Positions 11,494-61,960 of a stretch of 64,000 nt of DNA are shown here, piece after piece. Numbering within the stretch: the stretch's first letter is position 1; each line of letters begins with the position of its first letter. This DNA is from Osedax fenrisi. Lineage: Eukaryota; Annelida; Polychaeta; Sabellida; Siboglinidae. The notes below the pieces were generated by a model. That model searched no databases. It saw only the letters and a list, made by a program, of their open reading frames with translations, and was not told where the DNA came from. A program made the position numbers and the translations under genes. The stretch lies in contig OZ025242.1 in the NCBI GenBank assembly GCA_964019155.1, positions 6,631,321 to 6,695,320 on the forward strand. The letters run 5' to 3'.

Positions 11494-14400
11494 GTTAGTC
11501 GGCTGTGTGTGTGCTGTTGTACGGGTATTATCTACACCTTTAGCTTCACTCGTGATGATGTAGCTCCTCTATTAACCCTTTAAATCCACTATTAACCCTT
11601 TAGCTCTACTATTAACCCTTTAAATCCACTATTAACCCTTTAGCTTCACTATTAACCCTTTAGCTCCACTCGTGATGATATAGTTCCATTCGTAACCCAG
11701 CGCTGTGTGCTGTGTTGTAGGGGTATCATCTACACCTTTAGCTCCATTCGTAACCCTTTACTCGTGATGATATAGCTCTTTTCCTAACCATTTAGTAATA
11801 CTCGTGACACTTTAGCTCCTCTATTAACCCTTTAGCTTCACTCGTGACACTTTAGCTCTATTAGTAATTCTTTAGCTCCACTATTAAACCTTTAGATCCA
11901 CTATTAATCCTTTAGCTTCACTATTAACCCTTTTGCCCCACTCTCGACACTTTAGCTCTACTCATAGCCCCATAAGTCCATTACTACTTATATCCTAGCT
12001 CCCTATACATATAATCCTAATTACGGTCACTACTTAATAAGTAATCTCATATTTCCGAATTTCCCTCATCGCTAGTGATATTAATATCATATTCGGTCAT
12101 TATCTTTGCGTTTCCGACTCGTTATCACGTTTCCTCTCTCACTCTCACTCTCGTAATAATGTTATGTAATCGCGTTCAGTCTAGCGGAACCGGGTCGAGT
12201 TCGAGTAACCTGGATCAGAACGACGACAAGAGAGATACCCTCGAGAACTTGAAGGCCGACAATAATAGGCTAATAACGGTAGGACGCCACTGCTATACTG
12301 CCGTATAAACCACTTGACAATTAAGCCGCGATCATTTAGTGATAATTAATTGTTCGCGAAGTTTTTTCACATATTACACGCTAAATTGCGTTACAAATTT
12401 AATTAGTCAACATTTTACTAGGATATTTAATGATATCGCCGTACAATGTGTCATATTTATATTAAGAATTAACGAGAATTAACTAGAATTGACGAGAATA
12501 ACACTATATAGAGTAGTTTACTAGTGTATTTACCTCGCAGTTTAGCGTAGTGCATAATGTATTCAAATATTGTCTTCAGATTTATATTATTATCAATGTG
12601 ATATAAATTATATATTCCATTATACTATGATATTATATATTTAATAATTCTATTTTAATGTGTAGCATAAATTTTACCATTTAAATTATATTTCATGTTC
12701 ACATTACGAATAGCCAATCATATTCAGGATATCTAGAATGACAATAGAAATACTCGTCTTCTATGTTCTATTTAGTTATGTAATATATTTATATTTAAGA
12801 AAACACTCTTATTCTATTAATAAACACTAGATTAATGTGTATTTGAATAGGATCGGGTGACTATAGTTATATTTATAGACTGACCTAGTTATCAATCTAT
12901 TAATAACTCTACTTCATTGTTCTCAGGTGAAATTCAATGCGGATACCGCGTCCAATATGCAGTGGAACTTTAGGCCTCAACAGAGAGAGATCGAGGTTCA
13001 GCTGCTAGAGTAGTGCATGTGACACCTCTCATTTTTTATAGCCTGGGATATACAAATTATGTATTATTTGTCGATTTAAAATATTTATTAGATATCGGGC
13101 GAGTCGAATATTTGTGATTTAATAATGGGTGATTTTATATAAATACACGCCTTATGTTATGCGTCGACCTGCCTGATATCAGTCTGTACTTGTAGACATT
13201 AACACCGAAACTGCCCGATTTTGATGTTCGTCGATATCTGGCTATAAAATAGGGTGGATATCGATTGGGCAGCTGTATTTGTTGCGTGTAAATAGCTCAA
13301 TAGTGGATCATAGTAATCGTGTTTAATCAGGTGTTGATTATAATATAATCATTATATACACCGAATGGGTTCGGTTTGATTGACAGCTAATACTATGAGA
13401 GACGGTGCTGGTATTTTAGTGATTATATAGTTACGTTAATAACAATCGATAAGCTAACTTACAGTCTTCCGTCTATTATCTTTGATATTCGTGCATTAAA
13501 TTCTATTTCATTGACACGTGACATCACGACAGACTTGCGTTCCACTAGGCGTGATTAAATATTTAATTCGATAATAATATAAGCTAGTTTAGGTTGTGAT
13601 TTTTGTAGCCGGACAGTTGAACGTAACGAGGACAGTTGGACAGTCCACTTATGTCCATTATGTCCACTATGTCCACTTATGTCTACTTATGTCCACTATG
13701 TTTATATACAGTCGTTAGCATTTACGAAAGTATTTCGTAAATATTTTCTCCAGGATTTCATATCGGATACACGAAGTAGATAATCTATTTTCACAGTAGA
13801 ATCACTACGATCTATCGCGACCTACAAGAAAGGTATATAGTTATCTGGCATGATGTCATCATATCGCTAGCTAGACTGGATACACTAAATGCTAGGACAG
13901 TTGGACACTCTGGACAGCCACTCGATACAACTGTCCACGCTACACGCCCTTTTAGCTTAGCAGCCATTCGTTCGGAGACAATAATTCTCCTAGAACCATT
14001 TTAGCGCGATCGTTAGCCATCTCCGTAATATTAAATATTGTCTTAGCATAATCCTAGCGTAATCCTAGCATAATCCTAGGTTGTCCTCCCAACTAGTATC
14101 AACTACGGTATAAATATATTCGATTATGATTGAGCCCTAATACCGCTAAACACATTCCTTGTCTTCTACTCCGACTCGCTTGATCGCATAACACACACTT
14201 TGATTGACAGCTAATACCACTAAACACAATCCTCGACTCCTACTCCGGTTACATAACACCCACTTTGATTGACAGGTGATACCCGGTGAGACGGCGCTGG
14301 CGTTCTACAAGGCTCGCAACGATACCGACAACGCCATCATCGGTATCTCCACCTACAACATCATCCCTTACGACGCCGGGCCCTACTTCAACAAGATACA

Positions 14401-15082
14401 GTGCTTCTGCTTCGAGGAGCAACGGTTGAACCCGCACGAAGAGGTCGGTACCGCGCGACCTTAACCACGAGGTGACCTCTACCCGCGTATCGGTATTAAA
14501 CCTCGATAGTAGTGGGAGATAGTCGTTTTAGTTTGAAGCGGTTATATATCGTCAGCTGTTATTAGATTCATATTCTCAGTGGTCATCACTTAACTATATG
14601 ACTCATCATTGGTGACTCCTCACCTAATTATATGACTCACCAGTTGTGACTCATCAACAATATATCAAAGATTTTCCGAAGGAAATATGGTTCACTCGAC
14701 CGATTTATTGAAATAAAAATGACACTAGTGCAAATGCGACGGGTATGTGAACTAAAATCTATTTTTGGATTTGTATCTGTTTACATGTAAATTCGAAAAA
14801 TAATGCCCTTAATATAATCTTAAATTAAAATATGTATACAAATTTGATATATATAAAAAAGTAAGTCTTCCGTAAAAATATTAAATTAACTATTGTAATA
14901 CAGCCACACGATAGCCTTTAGCTTATAGGAAGTAGTAAATACACCAATAGTTAATATAATAGTTCATATTTAAGTAAAGAGAATCGCACACATTTTAAAC
15001 ATTTATGTTTAGTATATTTGTTATTATATATAAATAACTGTATATTTCAGTTATATGTTTTATTTTACGCCGTCGTATAAGA

Positions 15083-15116
<34 letters not shown>

Positions 15117-15763
15117 TCATTTATTTGTTTGAATATATTTATTTCTAATAAGTATGTGTTTGTGTTTTAATATTCATTATTGAAATAGCGATCAATCAAT
15201 GCATGAACATTTGATAGATATACTTATCTACTATTAGTGTGCGAGTGTTGGTGATATATCTTCAATAGAGTTTGTGTAATACTTGTCAGGTCATCCATCT
15301 TAACTAATCAAATCTTAGTTTTTAATGCGATCGATAATATAGTGTATTATATAATTAATATAGAGTATATCTTTCGTGATTAGTTGATATTGCGCGTGTT
15401 TATATTATATAATTATGTATGTATTACGCGCTTGTATATAAACTAAAGAAAGGCTATTATATATATATCTATATATCTAGCATACCACTATTTATTTACA
15501 TATTTTGTTTGCATCTTCAGTTTTCTTATACCAATAATACCAATACAATATAAGTAATGATAAAACTAAAAATAATTTATTAAATTATGGTATAAGTCAA
15601 TGTTATATAAATAAGGCATCGAGTTTAAAATTGTAAATGGTAATATCATTATTAGATAGGGCTAGACATATTCTTTCATTTCATTGTGTATTAACTATAT
15701 CAGATATGATATATATATATATATATATAATATATATACATATATACATATATATACATATAT

Positions 15764-15816
<53 letters not shown>

Positions 15817-18800
15817 ATAAAGTATAATTTTCCTTACAATTTTGAAATGAGTTGAATATTTTAATAATTATTACAGTTTAAATGAGCACAAAATACATAT
15901 TATTTAACTAATAACTTAAATATGTATTTTCACTACTGTATAAACCTCTCTATAAACATGATTTTTACATATAATGATTCTTAATAGATAATTTGTATAC
16001 AGATGTATAGACAATTATTTCTTATGTGTTGTAAGTGTTAACTTAATACTATTAAGTGTCATTCACATGTGCAATCGGTGGAAGCGTATCGTATATTTCA
16101 TAGTTTCACACACAGATATATATATATATATATATTATATATTATAGTTTTAAAAATATATATATATGTTTATATAGTAGGTTTGCATGATTTTGTCTTA
16201 TTATTATTATTATTATTTTATTAAGGGTATCATTAGTATAAGCTAAACATAGCTTCTGGGTATCCCTCCGATTATTATAGTCAATATTCGGTAAATAAAT
16301 TCATTCATTCATTCATTTTAAATATATTATAAGTTAATATTAAGTTAACTTGTTAACGTAACATGTGTAGGTTTGAGGTGGTTCCGTGACAAATACACAA
16401 ATGGATTGCGCATTTAACCGATGCCTTAATTATATCATATAAGTTATATATTATATGACGCCGATAAACATATGATGTTTTGTAGTCAATAAACTATTTA
16501 ATAATAATATATTATCCGAATTAACTAAAATTCTCATAATTTTTTTTACAAAATAAATACAAGGTTAATAAATATAACGCCCTCTAAATAACTAAAGGTC
16601 AACGACATCTAGTCGATACGATCATCTTATTATCGTTGCGCATACTTCTGTATTCTTAACTATAATCGCTACCTTCCTTTCTGTTGTATTCTTATGTCCT
16701 GGTAACTGTAAATATGTCCTAAACATGTATAATATCTATAACTATATAGATAGATAGATATATATTTTATTAAGTGTTGACACACAAAATGACATGAAAC
16801 AATAATGTAATGATAAATAATAAATGACAATAAGAATGATGCCATATATATCACTTTAATATTATTTGTTCGGCATGCATAAACCAAAGCGTTTTGTTAT
16901 TAAATGTAAATCCAATGTTAATTTTTGTACCATGTCGATTTGGGTATCAATTCATATCTATTATTTCTTCCATATTTTTGTTTATTCATATTTTTGTTTA
17001 CCTAATAAACTATATATCATATTATTATTAGTATTACATTGATAAATTACAATTATCCTACAGCGTTTCAATTTGATAATAGAATTTGTTGTTCTATCTA
17101 AATAATAAACATCAGTACGCCTAGCGTTATGTAATCTCTCTCCGTCATATACTAGTGTATAAGCTTATACGCGAGCAGACATACTTCTATTGTTAGTAAA
17201 ATCTAAAGTTTAGACTCTAAACGATGCACCCTCTTCTATTAACGACTGTTTATCCCTAGTATCTCCACCCCCAACACTATAGTCACTTCACGTATACGCT
17301 GTTCAAATATGATATTCACACCCGCTTTGATATCATCTAGCTACTTCTACCGATCCCCATAATCATCATGTGAATTATGTGTAACGCTTGTCTATTATAG
17401 GATTCATCCTCTGTACCTGTTTCTGTTGATGTTTGTAACTCTAGCCCAGTAACCTCTAGCCCCGTGTACTCTAGCCCAGTAACCTCTAGTACTGTTTGTA
17501 CGATGACCTCTAGTACATCTCCTCTTCTGCCTACGAACTAGTCTACAAATACCTAAAGAAGACGCAGACCTTTGCAAGTTTACATGTAAAAGATAGGGGG
17601 GTAAAGGGCTATTTAGGATTATTGTTTAATACTGTACACGACTACCGTATACATTACAGACTACATCACTGCCGCCGCCACCACCACTCCGCTATCTATA
17701 ATTACTGCTGACTCACACCCTACTCTACTAATTAGCTACGGTACTAAAGGGGCGCATTAACTGTTTACCCCGTGAGGCTAATTAACGTGTAACTTTCCCA
17801 GGTTACTAGCGCCACCTATTAATGAATCAACGGCTCCGTATACGTAGTATTGGCCAACTATTAACTATCTAATCTACACTCGCACTCGCACTAGCTCTCT
17901 ACTATGTACTATATAGCACTTATACTTATATTACATTTCATTGTATTCGCACTATTTCAGCCTCACTATTTCAGCAGCACTATTTCAGCCTCACTATTTC
18001 AGCTGCACTATTTCAGCCTCACTATTTCAGCCTCACTATTTCAGCCTCACTATTTCAGCCTCACTATTTCAGCCTCACTATTTCAGCTGCACTATTTCAG
18101 CCTCACTATTTCAGCCTCACTATTTCAGCTGCACTATTTCAGCCTCACTATTTCAGCCTCACTATTTCAGCCTCACTATTTCAGCCTCACTATTTCAGCC
18201 TCACTATTTCATCAGCACTATTTCAGCCTCACTATTTCAGCCTCACTATTTCAGCCTCACTATTTCAGCCTCACTATTTCAGCCTCACTATTTCAGCTGC
18301 ACTATTTCAGCAGCACTATTTCAGCCTCACTATTTACGCACTCGCACTCTAAATCAAATAGTACTAGCACTCGCACTTCGATATAGTATCGCACACGGGC
18401 TATCACTGTCTATACATAAGTCTAATACCAGAGAGAGAGAGAGAGAGAGAGAGTAACAGTGGGGCTCTACTTATGTCATGCTGACTATCTATTTGATACC
18501 TATAGTAGATATCGCTTTTAGTTTATACAATGTATTACACTACGCTAGCCACTTAACGCACTGATTATTCACTGAGGTGGGCACATATTCGACTGCTCTG
18601 CGTGGGATTATATATTTAACTCGATGTTTAATTCAACTTAATTATATATAACATATATGTTTACAAAAACTCGATGCCCCGATAAGAAGCAGCAGACTAT
18701 TCATCGCCGTGGCAACTGTTACATATGCTTATAGTGAGGTAACATTGCAATAGCAACTACTGCAGTATAAAAAGTCAACTAAAGATCTTAAGATAACATT

Positions 18801-19265
18801 ATTACTATATTATTTTGTTAATTATGAGGTATATTTTTATGTTATATACATATATATATATATTAGTATACATTACTGGTATATAATATTTACAGTAATA
18901 ATTAATAACTACTTCTTATATACATTTTCTCAGAATATAAGTACCCCCCCTCCGTATAATAACCCCGCCCCCCTAGTATTCTCGTCCACTATTAACTCCA
19001 CCCCCTAGTAACACTCCTTATCTTTCCCCTAATAACCGCCCCCCCCCCCTATTAACCCCACCTACAAGTAACCACGCCCCCTACTAGTAACCACGCCCCC
19101 TACCGTCACCAGGTGGACATGCCGGTGTTCTTCTACATTGACCCCGAGTACTGCACCGATCCTAAGCTGGAGAACGTCAACGAGATCATCCTGTCGTACA
19201 CGTTCTTCGAATCGAAAGAGGGCAGCGATATCCCGCTCCCCGAGTACCTGCAACGAATCCGCTGA
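11323..19265 (+). CDS. COX11: COX11, cytochrome c oxidase copper chaperone
   Basis: Five exons: 11323-11493, 12180-12278, 12927-12995, 14276-14443 and 19113-19265. All junctions are phase 0, giving 219 residues. COX11 is known as a mitochondrial inner-membrane protein that delivers copper to the CuB site of cytochrome oxidase subunit 1. One transmembrane helix spans about residues 30-48 and is followed by PLYRMFC with the conserved Cys56. The intermembrane-space domain has QWNFRPQQ, PGETALAF, the paired CFCF copper cysteines (156 and 158), EEQRLNP and the DMPVFFYIDP block. The matrix N-terminus is short (about 29 residues), and residues 58-90 are a Ser/Asp-rich stretch replacing the less conserved linker. 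A missing upstream exon with the targeting peptide is possible. Confidence 0.96.
11553..11960 (+). repeat. TATTAACCCTTTAGCTCC minisatellite in COX11 intron 1
   Basis: About 18-20 units of roughly 20 bp with variants, e.g. CTATTAACCCTTTAGCTCCA. A longer block (GTGCTGT..GTATTATCTACACC) near 11507-11560 is repeated near 11707-11745. Read in the sense of COX11, each unit resembles a branch point, pyrimidine run and AG. Confidence 0.9.
12180..12278 (+). CDS. COX11: COX11 exon 2 (linker)
   Basis: Encodes 33 residues: SSGTGSSSSNLDQNDDKRDT, then a stretch ending NNRLIT. Little conservation apart from position and phase. The junctions (GCGTTCAG acceptor, ACG|GTAGGA donor) keep the frame between exons 1 and 3. 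Confidence 0.82.
12927..12995 (+). CDS. COX11: COX11 exon 3
   Basis: Encodes 23 residues, VKFNADTASNMQWNFRPQQ then REIE, strongly conserved in COX11. Acceptor GTTCTCAG, donor GAG|GTTCAG. Confidence 0.96.
13375..13416 (+). pseudogene. Decayed copy of COX11 exon 4 acceptor and exon start
   Basis: TTTGATTGACAG is followed by sequence resembling the first 31 bases of real exon 4 (14276 on). About 21 of 31 positions match, including the GAGACGG and GCTGG blocks. It lies 0.9 kb upstream of the real exon in intron 3. Confidence 0.6.
14138..14275 (+). repeat. Tandem duplication of COX11 exon 4 acceptor region
   Basis: Two copies of about 66-72 bp. Each begins CTAATACC(G/A)CTAAACACA and ends ACTTTGATTGACAG. 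The second copy is the functional acceptor at 14275. The first gives an identical decoy AG at 14210. Confidence 0.85.
14276..14443 (+). CDS. COX11: COX11 exon 4 (copper-binding CFCF)
   Basis: Encodes 56 residues, VIPGETALAF through FNKIQCFCFEEQRLNPHEE. Acceptor TTTGATTGACAG is preceded by a tandem copy of the same acceptor region. Donor GAG|GTCGGT. Confidence 0.97.
15706..15822. repeat. (TA)n microsatellite
   Basis: About 115 bases of TA repeats broken by ATACATATA variants. Confidence 0.9.
17949..18335 (+). repeat. 14-bp CCTCACTATTTCAG minisatellite
   Basis: About 28 head-to-tail units of 14 bp, with CAG/CTG/TCA variants in the linker. Every unit ends in a 3' splice-site-like ATTTCAG in the sense direction of COX11. 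Two long reading frames across it are repeat artefacts (14 is not a multiple of 3, so frames rotate). Confidence 0.95.
18430..18454. repeat. (GA)n microsatellite
   Basis: Uninterrupted GA dinucleotides. Confidence 0.9.
18943..19110 (+). repeat. C-rich AATAACCCCGCCCCC-type array before COX11 exon 5
   Basis: About eight degenerate units such as CTATTAACCCCACC and CTAGTAACCACGCCCCC. A further three units (CCTAACCCCGCCCC) follow the stop codon at 19270-19310. Pyrimidine-rich on the COX11 sense strand and abutting the real acceptor. Confidence 0.85.
19113..19265 (+). CDS. COX11: COX11 exon 5 (C-terminus)
   Basis: Encodes 50 residues, VDMPVFFYIDPEYCTDP through LSYTFFESKEG, ending LQRIR and TGA at 19263-19265. 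Acceptor CCGTCACCAG lies at the end of a C-rich tandem array. Confidence 0.97.
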   Translation: MDMPVFFYIDPEYCTDPKLENVNEIILSYTFFESKEGSDIPLPEYLQRIR

Positions 19266-20012
19266 ACACCTAACCCGCCCCCTAACCCCGCCCCCTAACC
19301 ACGCCCCCTCTAATAATCGAGAAACCCTGTGAACGTGTATCGTATCGTGTCGCAAGTCATAATTCTATTGTTATTGTTATAATTATGAGTTCGTGGATGT
19401 CGGTCACATATCTACCGTACCTATCGTGAGCCCCATTGGACCCCCAAGTGTTTACTTATTTACCCCTATCGTATAGTCTAGAATGTGACATCGTTTATAA
19501 TGAATTTGCGAACACGTGAATTTATACAATACATTTTATATCAAAATTATCATGTGTCTAGAACATATATATATATATACACATATATATACACACGCGA
19601 TAACAGAAATAATAAAGAGGATGATATAATGATAATATAGGCGATTATAATGATGATAATATCGTTGGTGTGTGTGTGCGTGGGCATCTTCGTTTACAGA
19701 CTTAAAAGCATTCGATAGTACGCTATGGGGAACATTCGCGGTAGATGTGAATATCAAAAGAGGTTGTGTTCTAGAGATAGGATATATATATATATATAAA
19801 ACGATAGAGGGGCGTGTGGCGAAGAGTTTAACGAGGGTGTTGCGTCGGGGTGGACGGACGGACGGACTCGATGATGATGTCCTTACCGCCGTCCTTAGAA
19901 GTACGGTTAAGTAGTAGTAGTCGGCGGCTGTCACTTAGTGACACTCGTCGTCGTAGTGGCACCCGGTGTCACATGTCAGTGTCACTCGAGGTTTCACCTG
20001 TCAGTGGCGCGC
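19266..20012. other. Convergent gap between COX11 and fascin stop codons
   Basis: 747 bp between the stops, so the two 3' UTRs face each other and may overlap. AATAAA on the plus strand at 19611-19616 is a plausible COX11 polyadenylation signal. I see no clear AATAAA on the minus strand. No coding sequence recognised. Confidence 0.7.
19611..19616 (+). terminator. Candidate COX11 polyadenylation signal
   Basis: AATAAA 346 bases after the stop codon, the only plus-strand match I found before the fascin stop. Position is plausible; not proven. Confidence 0.35.
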
Positions 20013-57638
<37,626 letters not shown>

Positions 57639-57790
57639 CTGTAGGCGGTCGAGGAGGGGGCGGGGCGTAAATACGGGGGGCGTGGCGTGAATAGGGGGCG
57701 GGGCGTGGCGATTAGTGACGGGTGGGATACGTTAGCGTAGCGTGAATGCGCGATGTGCATATACTCCAATGATAATTATGTACTGTGTAG

Positions 57791-57838
<48 letters not shown>

Positions 57839-58359
57839 ATATACGCTATATGTATTATAAAGGCTAACGTACAAAATACAATTAGTAAAGGTATAGCATT
57901 CAGAAGAATACATGCCTATTGTTTGCAGTGTATTCATACGTATACGTTAACGGTACGAGTATTTAGTATAGTTATCGTACACACTAATATATTTGTATAT
58001 TACGAATATTATTTACTCTATAGAGAACGCCAGCTAGATTATATAATAGAAAGTCGTCGTATCTTAAGATAAATCGCAGTTTTTTTCTGCAAAAACAAAC
58101 CCGAGTTCAGCTTATTTTAGTCGCGAACAAAAGATTACACAATATATAAATAGATATGTGTAATCTACAATCGGTATGTGTGTGTGAGGGTTTGTATACA
58201 TATGTGTGTGTGTGAGCGGGCAGTGTTTGGTGTGTGTACTATTCACGCATGACTGCACACAGTACAATAAGGAAGCACAGGATATAACGCTATCTATAGG
58301 GTATGTGTATTTGTAACAATTTAACTGTGAATCACTGTATATATATAAAATAATATAGT

Positions 58360-58391
<32 letters not shown>

Positions 58392-58401
<10 letters not shown>

Positions 58402-58686
58402 ATTTTATTTTGGTGGATTCTTTTCATCCCATATAGGAACTTAGATGAAGTTTTCACTTATAACCATATATGGCTCTAATGTACCTTCGAATCCGCTCTC
58501 CTGTTAAGACATCCATGGTTTTAACGTGAGCCGATCATTTATTTTTACACAATTACATAATATCACTTCTAATTATTTTTTAAGACCCTTTTTTTATAAT
58601 GAATTAATAGTTCGGACGAGGCTCGAACTCGCGTCCTATTGCTTGCGTGTATGAATAATTAGCCAACTGAGCCACACAGGCAGTTA
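58392..58686 (-). mobile_element. tRNA-headed SINE, family 1, copy f
   Basis: Complete minus-strand copy: head complement of 58686-58615 (TGTGTGGCTCAGTTGGCTAA), all body blocks, tail AACAACAACAT. Confidence 0.88.
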
Positions 58687-59439
58687 AATATTGTATATAT
58701 ATATACAATTTATAAAATGACATATAATTGGTAACATTAAATTCATGATTAATCAAATCTAAAAATAGAATAGAGCGGCTACAAATAACGAGCCTCGCCT
58801 GCGCAGAGGTACACGGTACACTGTGCACATAGTACTACACGGTACACTGCGCGTAGTGCATGCTTTAGTACGACTTATCAAGCTACCACTACCGTCAGCA
58901 CCGCATCGCACGGTAATGCTGTCATGGATAGCGTGCGGGTTGGTATCGGAGCGTGAACACTGCGTGTGCGTGTGCGGTGCGGTGAGTGCTATAGTCCACG
59001 GAGCGCACGTGACTTGTAGGCCCCAGCACACGTATTACGTAATAAGCCTACACACACCGACACGCTAATGTACAGAGTTATATACACTGATTGTTCTATA
59101 GACTTGTAAGGACGATTCTAAACATCTATGTTATTTATATATATATTTATATATATATATATTTATATTAATTAGAATATAATTATAACAAACACTCTCA
59201 TACGATACTTAGACAGCAACACACACCGACACGCTAAATCCCGGCATAAACAAATATATCTATTTCGCATATTCAATACCACACACACACACACACCCAT
59301 ACACACACACAAACACACACGCACACACACACTACGTTCGGGTCGTGCGGCGATATCACGTGGTATGTTTACCTCGTGTGTACAATGTAAACCGTATTCG
59401 ACGTCGTGATATCTCTCTATGATATACACCTCGCTATCT

Positions 59440-59890
59440 CGATATTCTGTACCACTCGCTATATCTCTATTCAGTACCCCCTCCCTATCTCTCTATGATA
59501 TACACCTCGCTATCTCGATATTCTGTACCACTCGCTATATCTCTATTCAGTACCCCCTCCCTATCTCTCTATGATATACACCTCTCTACATCTCTATTCA
59601 GTACCCCCTCCCTATCTCTCTATGATATACACCTCGCTATCTCGATATTCTGTACCACTCGCTATATCTCTATTCAGTACCCCCTCCCTATCTCTCTATG
59701 ATATACACCTCGCTATCTCGATATTCTGTACCACTCGCTATATCTCTATTCAGTACCCCCTCCCTATCTCTCTATGATATACACCTCTCTACATCTCTAT
59801 TCAGTACCTCCCCCTATATCTCTATGATATACACCTCCCTATCTCTATTATATACCCTTCCCTATCTATATTATGTAATCCTCCCTATCT
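59440..59890. repeat. CT-rich minisatellite, about 76-bp unit
   Basis: About five units of the type CTATCTCTCTATGATATACA, then CTCGATATTCTGTACC and TATTCAGTACCCCCTCC, with shortened units at the right end. Confidence 0.93.
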
Positions 59891-60224
59891 CTATTATATA
59901 CCCCCCTATCTCTCTACGCTATACCCCTCGCTAGTACGCCACACCCCCTCCCTATATCTATACGCTATTTACACATAACCGTCCGCCTGTCCTCTCTCGA
60001 TGACGTCATCATCGTCATCTCTATCACGTGTGATCGTACGCCTAGTATGACGTAACCGCCTCTCTCTCTAGCCTCTAGCCAGGGGCTGACGATTACATAA
60101 CTCGCCGACACCTCCACAGTTACGTAAGATCAATCATACACTCGCCCGCGATCTCCTATGATAGCCTAGCCGATTACGTCATAAACAAGACCACGCACGC
60201 TGCGCATGACAGTGATTAGCGATT

Positions 60225-60263
<39 letters not shown>

Positions 60264-60766
60264 ATATGTATATGTGTTTGTATGCATATGTATATAGCGA
60301 TATCGTGTGGGTATAGCAGTGTACATGTGTACGCGTGCGTGTATCTGTATCCGTATCGCAAATACTCGCGCACTACTATACACACACACACACACACGCG
60401 CGCGCACACATAGTAATAAGCGTATACGCACACACATACGCAGGCGTCGGTTATTAGTCGTCGCGGGTTTGGAGTACAGGTGGCGCACCCTAACGGCTGG
60501 GTTGTTAACGTGCTAGGGTTGGGTTGTTAACGGTTAGGTTAGATATACACACTAATATAGAACTACACTAGGACTAGGAGGTTAACGGGTGTACCCCCCC
60601 CCCCACTTCGTTGTTTACTTCCGCCTCTCGTCCGCGTAATATGTTTACGATATCGCAATTCTAACTGGGTGTGGGGGGGGGTACGAACTATTAATAACGC
60701 GCGCGTTCGCATCCTAATATAGCCTATAATACGAGTGCGTATATTCACTTCTGCGCGCGCGTATAC

Positions 60767-60820
60767 CATCGATGTAAATAAAAGTTTATATTTATAGTTT
60801 AGCTTCTATTTACATCGATG
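60767..60820. repeat. Inverted repeat ATCGATGTAAATA
   Basis: CATCGATGTAAATAAAAG and its complement (one mismatch) around an 18-base AT-rich loop. Confidence 0.85.
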
Positions 60821-61209
60821 TCATACACTCGCATACGAGAAACAACAATCATAGAGGTGAGCGTATGTGTGTGTGTGTGTACTTTATATAGTAACATATG
60901 GGCATACACCAACGGAAACTTCCGTACGCGTAGCTACCACGGTGATGTGCCCGTCCACCCCACCCCACCCCCTCTCTAGAGAGTACAATAGGCCCATTAT
61001 TAACCCCACCCGTTGCGCGCTACATCACTCGTTACTCGACGACGAGTTCTATGATTAGTGCGGCCTTAATTAAATATCGCAGCTTTATCGTCTGTCGGTG
61101 AGCGATATTTACCGATGTTATTGAATTGATAAACAAACGTAATACATTCAAACTAAATATTATATTTAAATGTACGTTTCTATTTACCTGTATAGATCTA
61201 TATTTATCT

Positions 61210-61248
<39 letters not shown>

Positions 61249-61335
61249 ATATAATATTTATAAAGGTCATAAAGCGATATTTCTATATGTTAAATAAGAG
61301 TATATAATATCATATTGTATCATATGTATTTTATA

Positions 61336-61380
<45 letters not shown>

Positions 61381-61699
61381 TAAGAATAATTAAATCGATA
61401 TTAGTTAATAGCTATTTTTACCACGGATTGATCTATTATTAATGCATCACACTATTCATATCCACCGGTAACAGTGATACCATACATCCTCGCATCCGGC
61501 GTCGTTAGAAACGAGTAAAAAGTGGTGAAATCATCGAAGCGTGACCACTTCGGATGCTTAGGCAGACATCTGCTTCGCAACAACACCGTATACGCGTATG
61601 TGTGTTCGTATGTGCTACTACGGTAGTTCTCTAACCGTATGTGTGTGTATGTACGTGTGGTCTCGTATAATCTCGCGAATTAACGAGAGTGTAGGGTTT

Positions 61700-61960
61700 G
61701 ATTATCGATTTGAAGTGGGCGTGTCAGGTAGTCCTTCGTCGACTGAGCTTAACTGAGGAATGCGGTCGCGATAGACGGCCAGCGAGAGTGCGAGGCGTGC
61801 GTCCGTCGTCTGAGTAAAGGGGGCGTTCGCCCCGATCGACGCACGCCGCCCACTATTCAAAGTCTAGCCCGCCTATAACCGATATCGGTGCTGATTGGTC
61901 GCGCTGATTGTAGACTTTCGCTGTATTGACCTCAGCTCGACTAGTTCCATGTCAACAAAA
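61700..61960 (-). promoter_or_regulatory. Candidate fascin promoter region
   Basis: GC- and CpG-richer than its surroundings, no microsatellite, an inverted CCAAT (GATTGGTCGC at about 61891) and an imperfect GTGCGTCCG..CGACGCAC hairpin. Weak evidence, and 4 kb from the start codon. Confidence 0.25.

Larger units (their letters stand above)
14444..19112. other. COX11 intron 4, no gene seen
   Basis: 4.7 kb of intron. Contains long TA runs at 15706-15822 and 16116-16170, an (ATT)n run at 15085-15115, the 14-bp CTCACTATTTCAG array and a C-rich array just before exon 5. No other exon recognised. Confidence 0.8.

Noticed and set aside
17904..18456. Two 160-171 codon frames of repeated HYFSLTISASLFQP type
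   Set aside because: Product of a 14-bp tandem repeat inside COX11 intron 4; no start context, no homology.
58604..59068. Frames of 74-90 codons overlapping a SINE
   Set aside because: Partly SINE sequence and CA repeats, no homology seen.
60563..61058. Possible small gene in the GC-rich stretch
   Set aside because: Frames are short, without conserved motifs, and the sequence is broken by C-runs and G-runs.
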